Shown here: piece after piece, positions 26,074 through 34,440 of the stretch
Position numbering within the stretch: position 1 is the first letter of the stretch
Layout of the letters: the number at the start of each line of letters is the position of its first letter
Assembly (NCBI GenBank): GCA_964406575.1
Contig: CAYOSH010000018.1
Coordinates: 31,746-95,745 of the forward strand
Direction: 5' to 3'
Source: WTAW01 sp964406575
GTDB lineage: Bacteria > Acidobacteriota > Aminicenantia > Aminicenantales > Aminicenantaceae
DNA length: 64,000 nt
Notes under the pieces: model-generated
Told to the model about the DNA's origin: nothing
The model's input: the letters and a program-made list of their open reading frames with translations, nothing else
Database searches by the model: none
Program-made: the position numbers and the translations under genes

Positions 26074-27402
26074 ATGAGAACTTCTAAATTTTTAGTTTTA
26101 TTCAAATCCAGATTGGCAGGACATCTCATTTTGATGTCCGCAGGCAACATTCTATGTGCGGGATTGGCTTTTCTTGCTATCTTGATCATATCGAAAGCCG
26201 TATCTGTCAGCGACTTTGGCCTGTTCAACATCTCCATTTCCGTGATCCTCATGGTTCAACCTCTTATCAATTTCGGCATGCTGGGCACGATGATCAAGTT
26301 TGTTTCATCTCATCTATCTAGAGATCGAAAAGACGAAGCCACTCATGTAGTCAAAGCGGTGTTCGTTATAAAAGTCACGCTCAGTCTGTTCATGTCGACC
26401 TTTATTTTTCTGTTGGCTGATCCTTTAGCCCGACATATATTTCAGCTGCCTTCACTTTTCCCCCTCCTCCGAATGGCTGCGGGGGGGATTTTTTTCCTGT
26501 CGATGTTCAACTATGTGAAAGCGACGCTGTGGGCCTACAAGAAGTTCCGTGCCTACGTGGTTATTCAATTCCTCACCGACGCCGCCAAAGTTTTAACCAT
26601 AAGTGTTCTGTTCCTGATCTCCGGACTGACTGTTTTTTCAGCAATAACCGTGTTTTCTCTTCTTCCTCTTTTGGGGATTTGTCTCGGATTTGTCTACTTT
26701 TGGGAAGTCTTTTCCTCTAAGGGTGTACATACGCCTAAGCTGTACTTCCAGCTCTATTCGTTCGGAAAATGGTTGTTTTTGAGCAACTTGGGTCGACGAT
26801 TTTTTTTATACATTGGCGTGATCATGCTCGCCCGAATGCTGGACAGCGAAGCTGCGGGCATCTATGGCCTGGCTCTCAATCTCACACACATTTTTCCCAT
26901 CATTGTCGCCACCTTGACATCTGTTCTCCTGCCGGAGGTGAGCCGCTTCCGAGAAAAAGAGCAGTTCACGTTATATTACTGGCAATCCCTGAAGATTTGT
27001 GCAGGCTTTGGTCTTCTTCTAGCTCCATTACTTTTTCTCGCCAAAGATATCATCCTCTTCTTTTTTGGAGAACGATATTTTGGGTCCATCCCCGTTTTTA
27101 TTTGGTTAGCTCTGAGTTTTTTATTTTTTGCTTTTTCCCACATCCTCCGTCCCATCCTTCTCGCGCTGGATAAGCCCCAAATCGTGACATATACAGATTT
27201 GGTGAGTGTCATCGTGATGCTTGTGGGGTGTTATGCCTTCATCCCCAAGTTGGGCGTACTTGCGCCGGCCATAACGGCCTTTGTTATAAACATTTGTTCA
27301 ATGGTGTTCCTCGCCATCTATACCATCCGTCACATACACCGGACAGAGATGTTTATCGAAACTGATGGAATTTCTGTAATTCCTGATTACAACTCAACCT
27401 GA
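26074..27402 (+). CDS. Wzx-type polysaccharide flippase (MATE/MOP superfamily)
   Basis: The 442-residue protein has 12-14 hydrophobic segments and the usual opening of polysaccharide flippases (GNILCAGLAFLAILIISKAV, then SVSDFGLFNISISV). It should move lipid-linked oligosaccharide units across the inner membrane. The neighbours, four family 2 glycosyltransferases and a UDP-galactopyranose-mutase-like protein, support this. A near-consensus promoter ends only 18 bp before the ATG. The protein looks complete. No Wzy polymerase or Wzz regulator is recognisable nearby, although the GT39-like protein at 40517 has many membrane segments. Confidence 0.88.
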   Translation: MRTSKFLVLFKSRLAGHLILMSAGNILCAGLAFLAILIISKAVSVSDFGLFNISISVILMVQPLINFGMLGTMIKFVSSHLSRDRKDEATHVVKAVFVIKVTLSLFMSTFIFLLADPLARHIFQLPSLFPLLRMAAGGIFFLSMFNYVKATLWAYKKFRAYVVIQFLTDAAKVLTISVLFLISGLTVFSAITVFSLLPLLGICLGFVYFWEVFSSKGVHTPKLYFQLYSFGKWLFLSNLGRRFFLYIGVIMLARMLDSEAAGIYGLALNLTHIFPIIVATLTSVLLPEVSRFREKEQFTLYYWQSLKICAGFGLLLAPLLFLAKDIILFFFGERYFGSIPVFIWLALSFLFFAFSHILRPILLALDKPQIVTYTDLVSVIVMLVGCYAFIPKLGVLAPAITAFVINICSMVFLAIYTIRHIHRTEMFIETDGISVIPDYNST

Positions 27403-27413
27403 ATTTTAGGACT

Positions 27414-28325
27414 TCAGGGGCTTTTGTCATCGTCGTTTCCTCTGATATAGCCAACGACTTCTCCCATGGACCAGGAGAATACCGCAAAAAACAGCAAGGG
27501 AGACGTTTTAAAAAAGTGGAAGATATAAGATGGGCTGTAAAAAACCATAAGACCTCTTTCCAAAAAGAGTTTTATCGGAAGGAGCGGAGAGAGAAAGACA
27601 TACACAAGCCTCTTTCCAATAGAGAATTTTTGCGCTTTGACGCGCACAGTCGCGAAGTTTTTCCCGTGCTTATATTCGTGCCGCATCAGTTGAGCAAAAT
27701 GGCTGATGTTCTGATGGCCGACGAGCATTGAGGGTTCGAATCGCAGGCGGTGTCCAGCTTTTCGGAGCCTCCAGTGAAATTCTGTGTCCGAGCAATATGT
27801 TCCCTCGATGAATTTGCCGAATTTTTCAAAGGATTCTCTCTTATAGGACATATTCGCCCCCGCGATATCCTTTTTCCAGCCAGGGCGTTGTGTGGGTATC
27901 CAAGCGCTGAATTCACAAAAATAAGCGGCCCAGCCCACGTAACTCTGGGGATTGCCGTTCGCGATGGCGCCGCCAATGGCGAGGTGCGGCGTGCGGTGAG
28001 CCTTAACGATTGCCTCAATCCAGTTTTCATCGGCTGTGCAATCGGCATCGGTGATCGCGATAATATCTCCTCGAGCGAGAGCTATCCCCTGATTGCGTGC
28101 CGTCCCGACATATTTTCTTTCCGGCAATACACACAAGCGCACGTCTGGAAATTTGTCTTTGACAAGATCGCCAGTGCCATCTTGAGAGCTGTCCACTACG
28201 ATGACTTCAAAGGGATTTGATGTTTTTTGTCTGAGCAATGATTTGAGGCATTTTTCGATGGTCGTTTTAGAATTGTAAGACGCAACTATGACCGAAATTT
28301 TGGGTTTCTCTGTGTTAGTTGGCAT
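27414..28325 (-). CDS. Family 2 glycosyltransferase
   Basis: The 303-residue protein has the GT-A fold start KISVIVASYNSKTTIEKCLK, the sugar-nucleotide region VIVVDSSQDGTGDLV and a DxD-type motif in IAITDADCTADENW (about 90-105). A C-terminal hydrophobic segment follows (about 250-290). It transfers a sugar from a nucleotide donor to a growing glycan at the membrane face. Its start overlaps the end of the next upstream gene by 11 bp, making it the last gene of a five-gene minus-strand operon. Confidence 0.88.
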   Translation of the reverse strand: MPTNTEKPKISVIVASYNSKTTIEKCLKSLLRQKTSNPFEVIVVDSSQDGTGDLVKDKFPDVRLCVLPERKYVGTARNQGIALARGDIIAITDADCTADENWIEAIVKAHRTPHLAIGGAIANGNPQSYVGWAAYFCEFSAWIPTQRPGWKKDIAGANMSYKRESFEKFGKFIEGTYCSDTEFHWRLRKAGHRLRFEPSMLVGHQNISHFAQLMRHEYKHGKNFATVRVKAQKFSIGKRLVYVFLSPLLPIKLFLERGLMVFYSPSYIFHFFKTSPLLFFAVFSWSMGEVVGYIRGNDDDKSP

Positions 28326-29214
28326 CGTCTCCGAATAGATAACCCGCGCATTCTCCCCCCATCCAGATGAACAGAGTGAGAAGAAGCTGGGGTGAGCAGA
28401 GGAGAAAGTTTTTCAAGAATGTTGTGTGGCACCTCGCATGATTGAAAATCCTCACATATTCCAGAATAGCGATCAACGGTGCAAGGAGAGTGTAGAGGAG
28501 CCGCCTGGGGAGCGAAAATCCTCTGCGAGCGGCATACAAGCGTCCGTACTGAAAGCGTTTTCTGCTGAAAAACATCGCTCTTTTTTCATTGAAATGGCTG
28601 GTTCGTACTTCGGGTGCAAAGTAAAGGCTATAACCGCTTTTTCTGGCTTTGTGAAAAAAATGGGATTCAAGTTTGAATCGCTCTTGGGAGAATGCTCCGA
28701 GTTCTTGCAAGACAGGTCTCGCACAGGCAAAATTGGAGCCTGGCAGGTCATCCCTTGGCCCTTCTTTCAGGCATGGCAGCCACTTGTGATACTCGCAGAA
28801 ATACTGGACCCAACTGGAAATTGTTTCGGGATTTCCGTTGTCGACAGACCCTCCCACGATCTCAGAGCCCTTATCGAACGCTGACACGAGTTTTTTGAGA
28901 TAGTTTGCATGAATGATAACGTGATCCTCGAAAAAAGCCAGAAATTGCCCTTTGGCGTGTTTGACGGCAATGTTCCGGAAATAACCCCCTGGGATCGCAT
29001 TTTCTGCCTGTATAAACCGCACCCAGGGATACTGGTCCCGGAATAACATTTCCCTCTCTTTCTTTTTCAGGGCGACGATGATGACTTCATGGGGGATATC
29101 ATCCTCGAGCAATCGAACCGATTCTAAGAATTGATAGACGATGTCCGTTCCTTCCTCCTCATTCATCCCGGCGATGATAGAGACCAGGGGGAAACTTTTT
29201 TCATTGTGTGTCAT
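28315..29214 (-). CDS. Family 2 glycosyltransferase
   Basis: The 299-residue GT-A type protein begins with PLVSIIAGMNEEEGTDIVYQ. The acceptor loop has AFFEDHVIIHANYLKKL (about 92-108), where the usual DxD is replaced by an E-D pair. C-terminal hydrophobic segments resemble those of the gene at 27414 (the ends GGECAGYLFGDD and MGEVVGYIRGNDDD match in pattern). The two genes are probably old duplicates. It overlaps the radical SAM gene upstream by 14 bp and the glycosyltransferase downstream by 11 bp, so translation is probably coupled. Confidence 0.83.
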   Translation of the reverse strand: MTHNEKSFPLVSIIAGMNEEEGTDIVYQFLESVRLLEDDIPHEVIIVALKKKEREMLFRDQYPWVRFIQAENAIPGGYFRNIAVKHAKGQFLAFFEDHVIIHANYLKKLVSAFDKGSEIVGGSVDNGNPETISSWVQYFCEYHKWLPCLKEGPRDDLPGSNFACARPVLQELGAFSQERFKLESHFFHKARKSGYSLYFAPEVRTSHFNEKRAMFFSRKRFQYGRLYAARRGFSLPRRLLYTLLAPLIAILEYVRIFNHARCHTTFLKNFLLCSPQLLLTLFIWMGGECAGYLFGDDAN

Positions 29215-30331
29215 GATGACTGGCCCTCCATAGAGCCGTTAAAGGAGATAGCCACCGCTGAACGCGATAGATTTTTTTGTTGTCTTTCACAAAACAGCAG
29301 TACTGGCAATTGCATGATCCCTGAAGAGAGGCAAGCCCTTTGGCTGTTTTTGTCTTGGCACGAAATTCGCGCATGGACGGACCATTCCATATGTCTCTAA
29401 ATGAACTTTTATACACATTACCGAATTCGACATAAGAGGAACACCGACCGCAGGGCTGGACAGAGCCGTCGGCCCTGATCCTTGAATGATACCAACTGAC
29501 ATAACAGGGGAGATGTTCCCAGACCGATGGTCCGAGCCTTAACCTTGTGCAGGCCTCATCGATATTGTGTGTAATGGCATGAGAGGCGAACTTTTTTTCC
29601 GCCTTCAAGAGAGATTTTTGGAACAGTTCGCTTTGCTCTGGTGAAAGGATGTAAGTGTCCAATTCTTCCCTGATGTTGACCATCGGAGAAAAGGATACGG
29701 AACTGCTGCCCGCACGAGCTGCCAGGTCTATCATTGCGTTCACCGATTGATAGTTTGTGTTATTGATGACGAAATGGATCTGTATGGCAGGGAAATGTGT
29801 GTTCACCTTTTTTTTAAGATCGCCCAGCCGGTTCAAACCTTCCTCGACCCTATGAAAGGTTTCTGTTTTTGTTCCCGGGTAATTTTTTGCGAACTGCTCC
29901 TCTGAAATCGCCCACAGGGAGATCTTGAGAGTGTCCAGGCCCACATCTGAAAGAGCTTGGATGATATTTGCGTTAAGGAGGGTGCCGTTTGTCATCAATA
30001 TGACAAAAAAGCCGAGTTTTTTACCGATCTGCACACACTCGACAAGATGAGGATAGAGGAATGGTTCCCCTGTGCCCTGGAAGATGAGTGTATGAGTGTT
30101 CATGACCTTGAGTTCTCTGCATATCCGATTCAACACATCCAACGGCATATCTTGCGGGATTTGTTTTTGTTCCCGGAGTAGTTTTTTATCCACATTATGA
30201 TAGGGACATCCCAGACAATTCAGGTTGCAGCGTTCGGTCAGATCGATATCGATGTAAAAGGGGCCATTTTTAGCCCTGTCTCCCATGAGCAATCCGGTCA
30301 ATAGTTTTATTTTTTGTTCGAATGTTGCCAT
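29201..30331 (-). CDS. Radical SAM/SPASM-domain protein
   Basis: The product (376 residues from ATG 30331, preceded by AGGAAG; the longer frame to 30448 overlaps the previous gene and is rejected) carries the radical SAM motif CNLNCLGC (about 37-44, CxxxCxxC). It then has LIFQGTGEPFLYPHL, DTLKISLWAI and a SPASM-like C-terminus (ADGSVQPCGRC, then SCNCQYCCF). It lies within an operon of four family 2 glycosyltransferases. This suggests modification of a sugar, lipid carrier or small peptide linked to the surface polymer. The substrate is unknown. Confidence 0.87.
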   Translation of the reverse strand: MATFEQKIKLLTGLLMGDRAKNGPFYIDIDLTERCNLNCLGCPYHNVDKKLLREQKQIPQDMPLDVLNRICRELKVMNTHTLIFQGTGEPFLYPHLVECVQIGKKLGFFVILMTNGTLLNANIIQALSDVGLDTLKISLWAISEEQFAKNYPGTKTETFHRVEEGLNRLGDLKKKVNTHFPAIQIHFVINNTNYQSVNAMIDLAARAGSSSVSFSPMVNIREELDTYILSPEQSELFQKSLLKAEKKFASHAITHNIDEACTRLRLGPSVWEHLPCYVSWYHSRIRADGSVQPCGRCSSYVEFGNVYKSSFRDIWNGPSMREFRAKTKTAKGLASLQGSCNCQYCCFVKDNKKIYRVQRWLSPLTALWRASHHDTQ

Positions 30332-30333
30332 TG

Positions 30334-31254
30334 TTATGACTTCCTGTTCATCCACTTGACTTTGATACCATATACGGTTCCATGGATGAAAAAATACGGG
30401 ATGTGAATAAAGAAATAATAGGGGATAAAAACGATCAGATGTTTCCATTTTGCGTTAAGGGCCTCAAAAATGAAGAGGTTCCGGAGGAGGAGAAAAGCCC
30501 TCCGGAAAAGATATCTATCCATGGTGGCAGCGGTTTTGTGCCAGACTTTTGCCTTTTTTGCGATGACGACACGAGAACCGGATCGTTTGGCTCTGATGTT
30601 AAAATCGGTTTCTTCAAAATAGATCTTGTATACAGGCTTGAATGTCCCAATTTTTTTTACGAGAGAGGTTTTGATTATGTTTGAACAGCCCAGGTTCGAG
30701 TCCACGTCACTTGTCTCGATCTGTGGATCTCGAAAAATATCCTCTTTGTATTTCAGCTTCTTGAGTGTTCCTATCCAAAAATTGATCTTGTAGCCGATAT
30801 TGTCTATTACTTGAGGGTATTTATATGAGTAGATAACCGGTGCGACGACTCCAATGCGTGTATCGCTTTGACCGATCTCGATCAGATGAGTGAGGGCGTC
30901 GTCATGGACAATGACATCATTGTTGCATATCCAGACATATTCAACCCCTGATTCGAGCCCGTGATGGAATCCTTGGTTCACAGCATGGACATAGCCCATG
31001 TTTTTGGAGTTCTTCTCGAGAACAACATCCGGATAGGCTTTAGCGATAGCGGCCTGTGATCCGTCGGTCGACCCATTGTCCACAACCAGAATCCTGAATT
31101 TCTCCATCGGGTAGTTCATATTCATCAAAGATTTCAGGCATTCCAAGACATCGTCCCTCCCATTCCAATTCACGACCACGATCAAAACATTTGGCCAGGA
31201 CGTCAGGGCTCCAGATCCCTCTCTCGATGAAGCTTTGTCTCTATCTGTGTTCAT
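30334..31254 (-). CDS. Family 2 glycosyltransferase (rhamnosyltransferase-like)
   Basis: The 306-residue protein has NVLIVVVNWNGRDDVLECLK (about 23-42), ILVVDNGSTDGSQAAI and WICNNDVIVHDDALTHL (about 108-125, DxD region). It continues with an IGVVAPVIYSY segment and a KIYFEETDFNIRAKRSG stretch (ED acid pair), all typical of the WbbL/rhamnosyltransferase-like branch. One hydrophobic span lies near the C-terminus. It ends two bases before the start of the radical SAM gene, so the two are co-translated. Confidence 0.88.
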   Translation of the reverse strand: MNTDRDKASSREGSGALTSWPNVLIVVVNWNGRDDVLECLKSLMNMNYPMEKFRILVVDNGSTDGSQAAIAKAYPDVVLEKNSKNMGYVHAVNQGFHHGLESGVEYVWICNNDVIVHDDALTHLIEIGQSDTRIGVVAPVIYSYKYPQVIDNIGYKINFWIGTLKKLKYKEDIFRDPQIETSDVDSNLGCSNIIKTSLVKKIGTFKPVYKIYFEETDFNIRAKRSGSRVVIAKKAKVWHKTAATMDRYLFRRAFLLLRNLFIFEALNAKWKHLIVFIPYYFFIHIPYFFIHGTVYGIKVKWMNRKS

Positions 31255-31275
31255 CGTGTCTTTTCGGTTGTGAGG

Positions 31276-32286
31276 TCAATAACTTTTAATCCTTTTGGTG
31301 AATGCGTCTTTGATTATGATGATCGCCGCAAAGAGTACAAATGTGATGGTGCTGTAGAGGAGATAGAACCAATGAAAGAGTATAGAAAAAAATGCGAATC
31401 CAAATCCTTTCTTTTTTGCGAAGAACGTGTAGAGATCTTTGTGCAAAAAAAGGAGAAGACCAGCGAGAAAAAAGGTGAGGATGCCAAGGACCGGCCACCG
31501 CCACAGGAGGCCAATACTCAGGAAGAGGAGACATGCGGCAATGCCACTGAGCCTGTCGGCCGGAGTAAAATTCAAGTCGCGGGGCAGTCCTTTCTTTAAA
31601 GCGAGCAGTGTCCATGGAATCGCCCGATAAACGATATCCGCTTTTAAAAGACTAAAAAGAGTCCATTTTTTAAGATGGGTGACTTGCAGGTCTTTAAAAA
31701 GCCTTATGGTTTTGCCTCGTTCTTTGAGTTTGTATCCCAGTTCGACATCCTCGATGGATGCCGTTTGGAATTCGGCAGAAAATCCTCCTGCTTCGCTGAA
31801 GTCTGCCTTCCGGATCGCGCCACATCCTGCCCAGAACGTATTCGCCTCAGTATTCGATTTTTGATGGACGTAGTGATGGAACAGATTTTTGTATTGCGAG
31901 AAAAAGTTCTTTTCCGGAGGATCGGTATCATAAGAGCCGAAGATTGCGCATATCGCAGGATTTTTCTGAAAGGCTTCGACGATTTTTGAGATTGTATCTG
32001 GATAAATCCGGACATCGGCATCCAAGAACAGGAGGATGGATCCCTGGCTGGCTTCGGCTCCACGGTTTCGTGCCTTTCCCGGCCCCATGTTCTTTTCCAT
32101 CTTCAGCACAAGATCAGCGTATTGACTTGCAAACTCGGGGGAATCATCCGTGGAGTTGTCGTCCACCACGATGAGTTCGAAATTTTTATAAGCGGATTCT
32201 CTATAAGCGGGTAATGAGTGAGCAAGATATCCTTTTGCATTGTATTCAGGGATGATTATAGAGACTTGGGGACGAATGTCTGTCAT
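31276..32286 (-). CDS. Family 2 glycosyltransferase with C-terminal membrane segments
   Basis: The 336-residue protein has PQVSIIIPEYNAKGYLAHSL, LIVVDDNSTDDSPEF and LLFLDADVRIYPDTI (DxD, about 87-101). A GYKLKERGKTIRLF acceptor region follows, and then three or four hydrophobic spans (about 250-330). It is the first gene of the minus-strand glycosylation operon, with a small palindrome 31-49 bp before its start. Such membrane-anchored members often begin a glycan on a lipid carrier. Confidence 0.86.
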   Translation of the reverse strand: MTDIRPQVSIIIPEYNAKGYLAHSLPAYRESAYKNFELIVVDDNSTDDSPEFASQYADLVLKMEKNMGPGKARNRGAEASQGSILLFLDADVRIYPDTISKIVEAFQKNPAICAIFGSYDTDPPEKNFFSQYKNLFHHYVHQKSNTEANTFWAGCGAIRKADFSEAGGFSAEFQTASIEDVELGYKLKERGKTIRLFKDLQVTHLKKWTLFSLLKADIVYRAIPWTLLALKKGLPRDLNFTPADRLSGIAACLLFLSIGLLWRWPVLGILTFFLAGLLLFLHKDLYTFFAKKKGFGFAFFSILFHWFYLLYSTITFVLFAAIIIIKDAFTKRIKSY

Positions 32287-32316
32287 TCTAATCAGTCAGT
32301 GACCGTTTTTTATTCT

Positions 32317-32335
32317 ATGGAGACCGGTTCTCCAT
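32317..32335. promoter_or_regulatory. Short palindrome upstream of the glycosyltransferase operon
   Basis: ATGGAGA-CCGGT-TCTCCAT forms a perfect 7-bp stem with a 5-base centre. It lies 31-49 bp before the first gene of the minus-strand operon and could be an operator or an mRNA leader hairpin. The rest of this 296-bp divergent gap holds a degenerate repeat-like segment (GGTGTCCCAATCGGTGATGG near 32432). Confidence 0.35.
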
Positions 32336-32582
32336 GACGCACTCTTAAATCTACCAAGCTTATAACACAGCGATTATTTCAAGTCAAAATCATGGAAAGA
32401 TAGCGCCCCTAATACCGTTATGAATGACGCCCGGGTGTCCCAATCGGTGATGGCAAAATCGAACGACGCAACAGCTGTACCTCTTGATTTAATCAATGTT
32501 TGCTATCCGAGTTCGATTCGAATACAATTGGCCCACACATTTTTTGGTCTTTGAGATAATATCGATAAATCGAGGAAGTGTC

Positions 32583-33998
32583 ATGAAAGATCCCAAAGTG
32601 AATGTCTATATCATAGGTGCCGGCCCTTCTGGCATGGCCTGCGCTTATACATTGGCAAATGGAGGTCAGGCTGCGGTTTTGATCGACGCCGAAAAGGATG
32701 TCGGAGGACTTTGCCAGACCATTGACTTTTCGGGATATCTGTTTGATATCGGAGGACATCGGTTTTTATCCAAGTCAGAGCTCATCAATGCGTTGTGGCA
32801 CAAGATCATGGAGGGTGACCTTCTCAGAGTCAAGCGGCTCTCACGCATTTTCTACCGCAAACGGTTTTTTGACTACCCCCTCTCGTTTCTCAACACATTC
32901 TGGAATTTGGGGGCCTTCGAGAGTTTCCGGTGTATTGCCAGCTATGGCTACTGCCGATTGACTCATCCTGGTGATGACCAGACATTCGAAGGCTGGATCA
33001 TCAATCGGTTTGGAAAACGGCTGTATGAGATCTTTTTCGATACATACACGAGGAAGGTGTGGGCTGTTCCCTGCAAAGATATCTCCGCTGACTGGGCGGT
33101 CCAGAGGATTCGAGGTCTTTCCTTGAGAGTGGCGATCAAAAATGCCCTTTTTGGAGCGCGAACCCGGGGGCCTAAAACTCTGTCAGAGCAGTTTTTGTAT
33201 CCAAAGAAGGGTCCCGGACAATTCTATACAAGGCTCAAGGAGTCATTGACGGGACTGGGGGCTCAATTTCTTTTCGAGAAGACCGTTATTGAAGTCAATC
33301 AAAATGGAAGGGAGGTGACTTCGATCTCTGTCACGGACGACTCAAAAAATGCTGCGCAAGAAATTCCTGTGGATTACCTCTTCTCGAGCATGCCTCTGCC
33401 ACATCTTATCCAGTCCTTAAACCCGCTTCCCCCGGAAGAGGTCCTCTTGGCTGCGAAAAAACTGCAGTTCAGAAGCTTCTTGGTTGTGAATGTGATCTTG
33501 GATTGCGAGGATCTATTTCCTGACCAATGGATCTATGTGCATTCACCAGAAGTGAAATTGGGGCGGATCCAAAATTATAAAAACTGGAGCACTTTCATGA
33601 CGGCCAATCCGAAAAGGACATCCCTTGGACTGGAATATTTTTGCACAGAAGGAGATGAACTCTGGAAGATGAATGATATAGAGCTTATCGATTTTGCAAT
33701 TGAGGAGCTGGAGAAGATCGGGATCATTTCGCGGAAGCATCTGATCAATGGATTTGTCGTCAGGCGGAGGAATGTCTATCCTGTCTATTCTTTGGATTAT
33801 CAAAAACCCTTGGGTGTTATTCAAGGATATTTGTCTCGGTTCGTAAATTTTCAAACTATAGGCCGAGCCGGGCTTTTCCGTTATGACAATTCCGATCGTG
33901 CGATGTTGAGCGGAATCGGCGCCGCTAAGAACTATCTCGAAAACACCACATACGATCTCTGGAGTCAGGGCCCTCAGCAGGAATACCTCGAAATGTGA
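32583..33998 (+). CDS. FAD-dependent oxidoreductase, UDP-galactopyranose mutase/protoporphyrinogen oxidase-like
   Basis: The product (471 residues from ATG 32583, with GAGGAAG upstream; the longer frame from 32496 is unlikely) begins with a Rossmann dinucleotide motif, YIIGAGPSGMACAYTLANGG. It then has DVGGLCQTIDFSGYLFDIGG and HRFLSKSELINALWH, typical of the UDP-galactopyranose-mutase-like/amine-oxidase flavoproteins found in polysaccharide loci. The sequence VWAVPCKDISADWAVQRI (about 160-177) is also characteristic. It may make an unusual sugar donor or act on a lipid carrier. It is divergent from the glycosyltransferase operon and followed by a repeat-filled gap. Confidence 0.8.
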   Translation: MKDPKVNVYIIGAGPSGMACAYTLANGGQAAVLIDAEKDVGGLCQTIDFSGYLFDIGGHRFLSKSELINALWHKIMEGDLLRVKRLSRIFYRKRFFDYPLSFLNTFWNLGAFESFRCIASYGYCRLTHPGDDQTFEGWIINRFGKRLYEIFFDTYTRKVWAVPCKDISADWAVQRIRGLSLRVAIKNALFGARTRGPKTLSEQFLYPKKGPGQFYTRLKESLTGLGAQFLFEKTVIEVNQNGREVTSISVTDDSKNAAQEIPVDYLFSSMPLPHLIQSLNPLPPEEVLLAAKKLQFRSFLVVNVILDCEDLFPDQWIYVHSPEVKLGRIQNYKNWSTFMTANPKRTSLGLEYFCTEGDELWKMNDIELIDFAIEELEKIGIISRKHLINGFVVRRRNVYPVYSLDYQKPLGVIQGYLSRFVNFQTIGRAGLFRYDNSDRAMLSGIGAAKNYLENTTYDLWSQGPQQEYLEM

Positions 33999-34011
33999 TT
34001 GACTTGCCACT

Positions 34012-34033
34012 CGGTCCATCCGGGGAATGGACT
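34012..34033. repeat. REP-like palindrome (GGTCCATCCGGGGAATGGACT)
   Basis: An inverted copy of the GGTCCATTCCCCGAATGGACC type starts the 442-bp repeat-filled gap (33999-34440). Confidence 0.6.
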
Positions 34034-34066
34034 ATAAAATAAAGGGAGATAGCCGTGTGTTTTTAG

Positions 34067-34174
34067 GCTCGGTTCTGGATTTCCCTTACATCTCCCCCGG
34101 GAGAGGTGTCATGCCTGTCCAGTCCCACTCATGGTTTTTCCTCCGCAGAATCGGAACACTCAGAAACGCAACTT
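34067..34174. repeat. Companion repeat B, copy 1 (about 108 bp)
   Basis: It shares with 59981-60090 the segments GCTCGGTTC, ACATCTCCC, a GGAGAT/GAGAGG-type hairpin, ATGCCxGTCCAG and ATCGGAACACTCAGAAACG (copy 2: ATTGGAACACTCAATAACG). It lies 46 bp before MITE copy 1. The two copies differ by many substitutions, so the family is old. Confidence 0.6.
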
Positions 34175-34219
34175 GTATTCGACCAATCACGGAATAGGAA
34201 ATGCTTGGGTGACGAAAGG

Positions 34220-34384
34220 AAGCATCCCTATCTCCGTGATGCTCTCAAGTCTAATGATAATAGTAGGAGTTCGTCACAGTCCATATTCGTCGAAGACCCC
34301 CCCACCCGCCACCATCCGACTCATAAGGACAGTGACTTCCTCTTTCTTACTTCTAATACCCTTATCAGGGAAATAAGGATGCTT
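34220..34384. mobile_element. MITE-like element, copy 1 (165 bp)
   Basis: It has imperfect 24-bp inverted ends (34220-34243 and 34361-34384, outer bases AAGCATCC). The interior is about 115 bp and almost identical to the element at 59076-59231, sharing GGAGTTCGTCACAGTCCATA and CATAAGGACAGTGACT. It contains a C-run (CCCCCC) and no gene. It ends 56 bp before the Old Yellow Enzyme-like gene, so it may affect that operon's expression. A non-autonomous transposable element is the simplest reading. Confidence 0.7.
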
Positions 34385-34440
34385 ATGTGACAAAATTCGA
34401 ATTTGGAATTTTTTGAGGTTTTGGATACTATAGGGAAAGC

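Noticed and set aside
27720..27760. GGTTCGAATC resembling a tRNA T-loop
   Set aside because: It lies within an intact glycosyltransferase gene and no acceptor or anticodon arms can be formed around it. The similar GTTCGAATCC near 50895 is inside the TonB gene.
31270..31599. Plus-strand frame of 109 codons (charged, Lys/Glu-rich)
   Set aside because: It is the antisense shadow of the C-terminal membrane segments of the glycosyltransferase at 31276-32286.
32496..32582. N-terminal extension of the flavoprotein
   Set aside because: The Rossmann motif begins right after ATG 32583, which has a ribosome-binding site; the 29 extra codons are not family-like.
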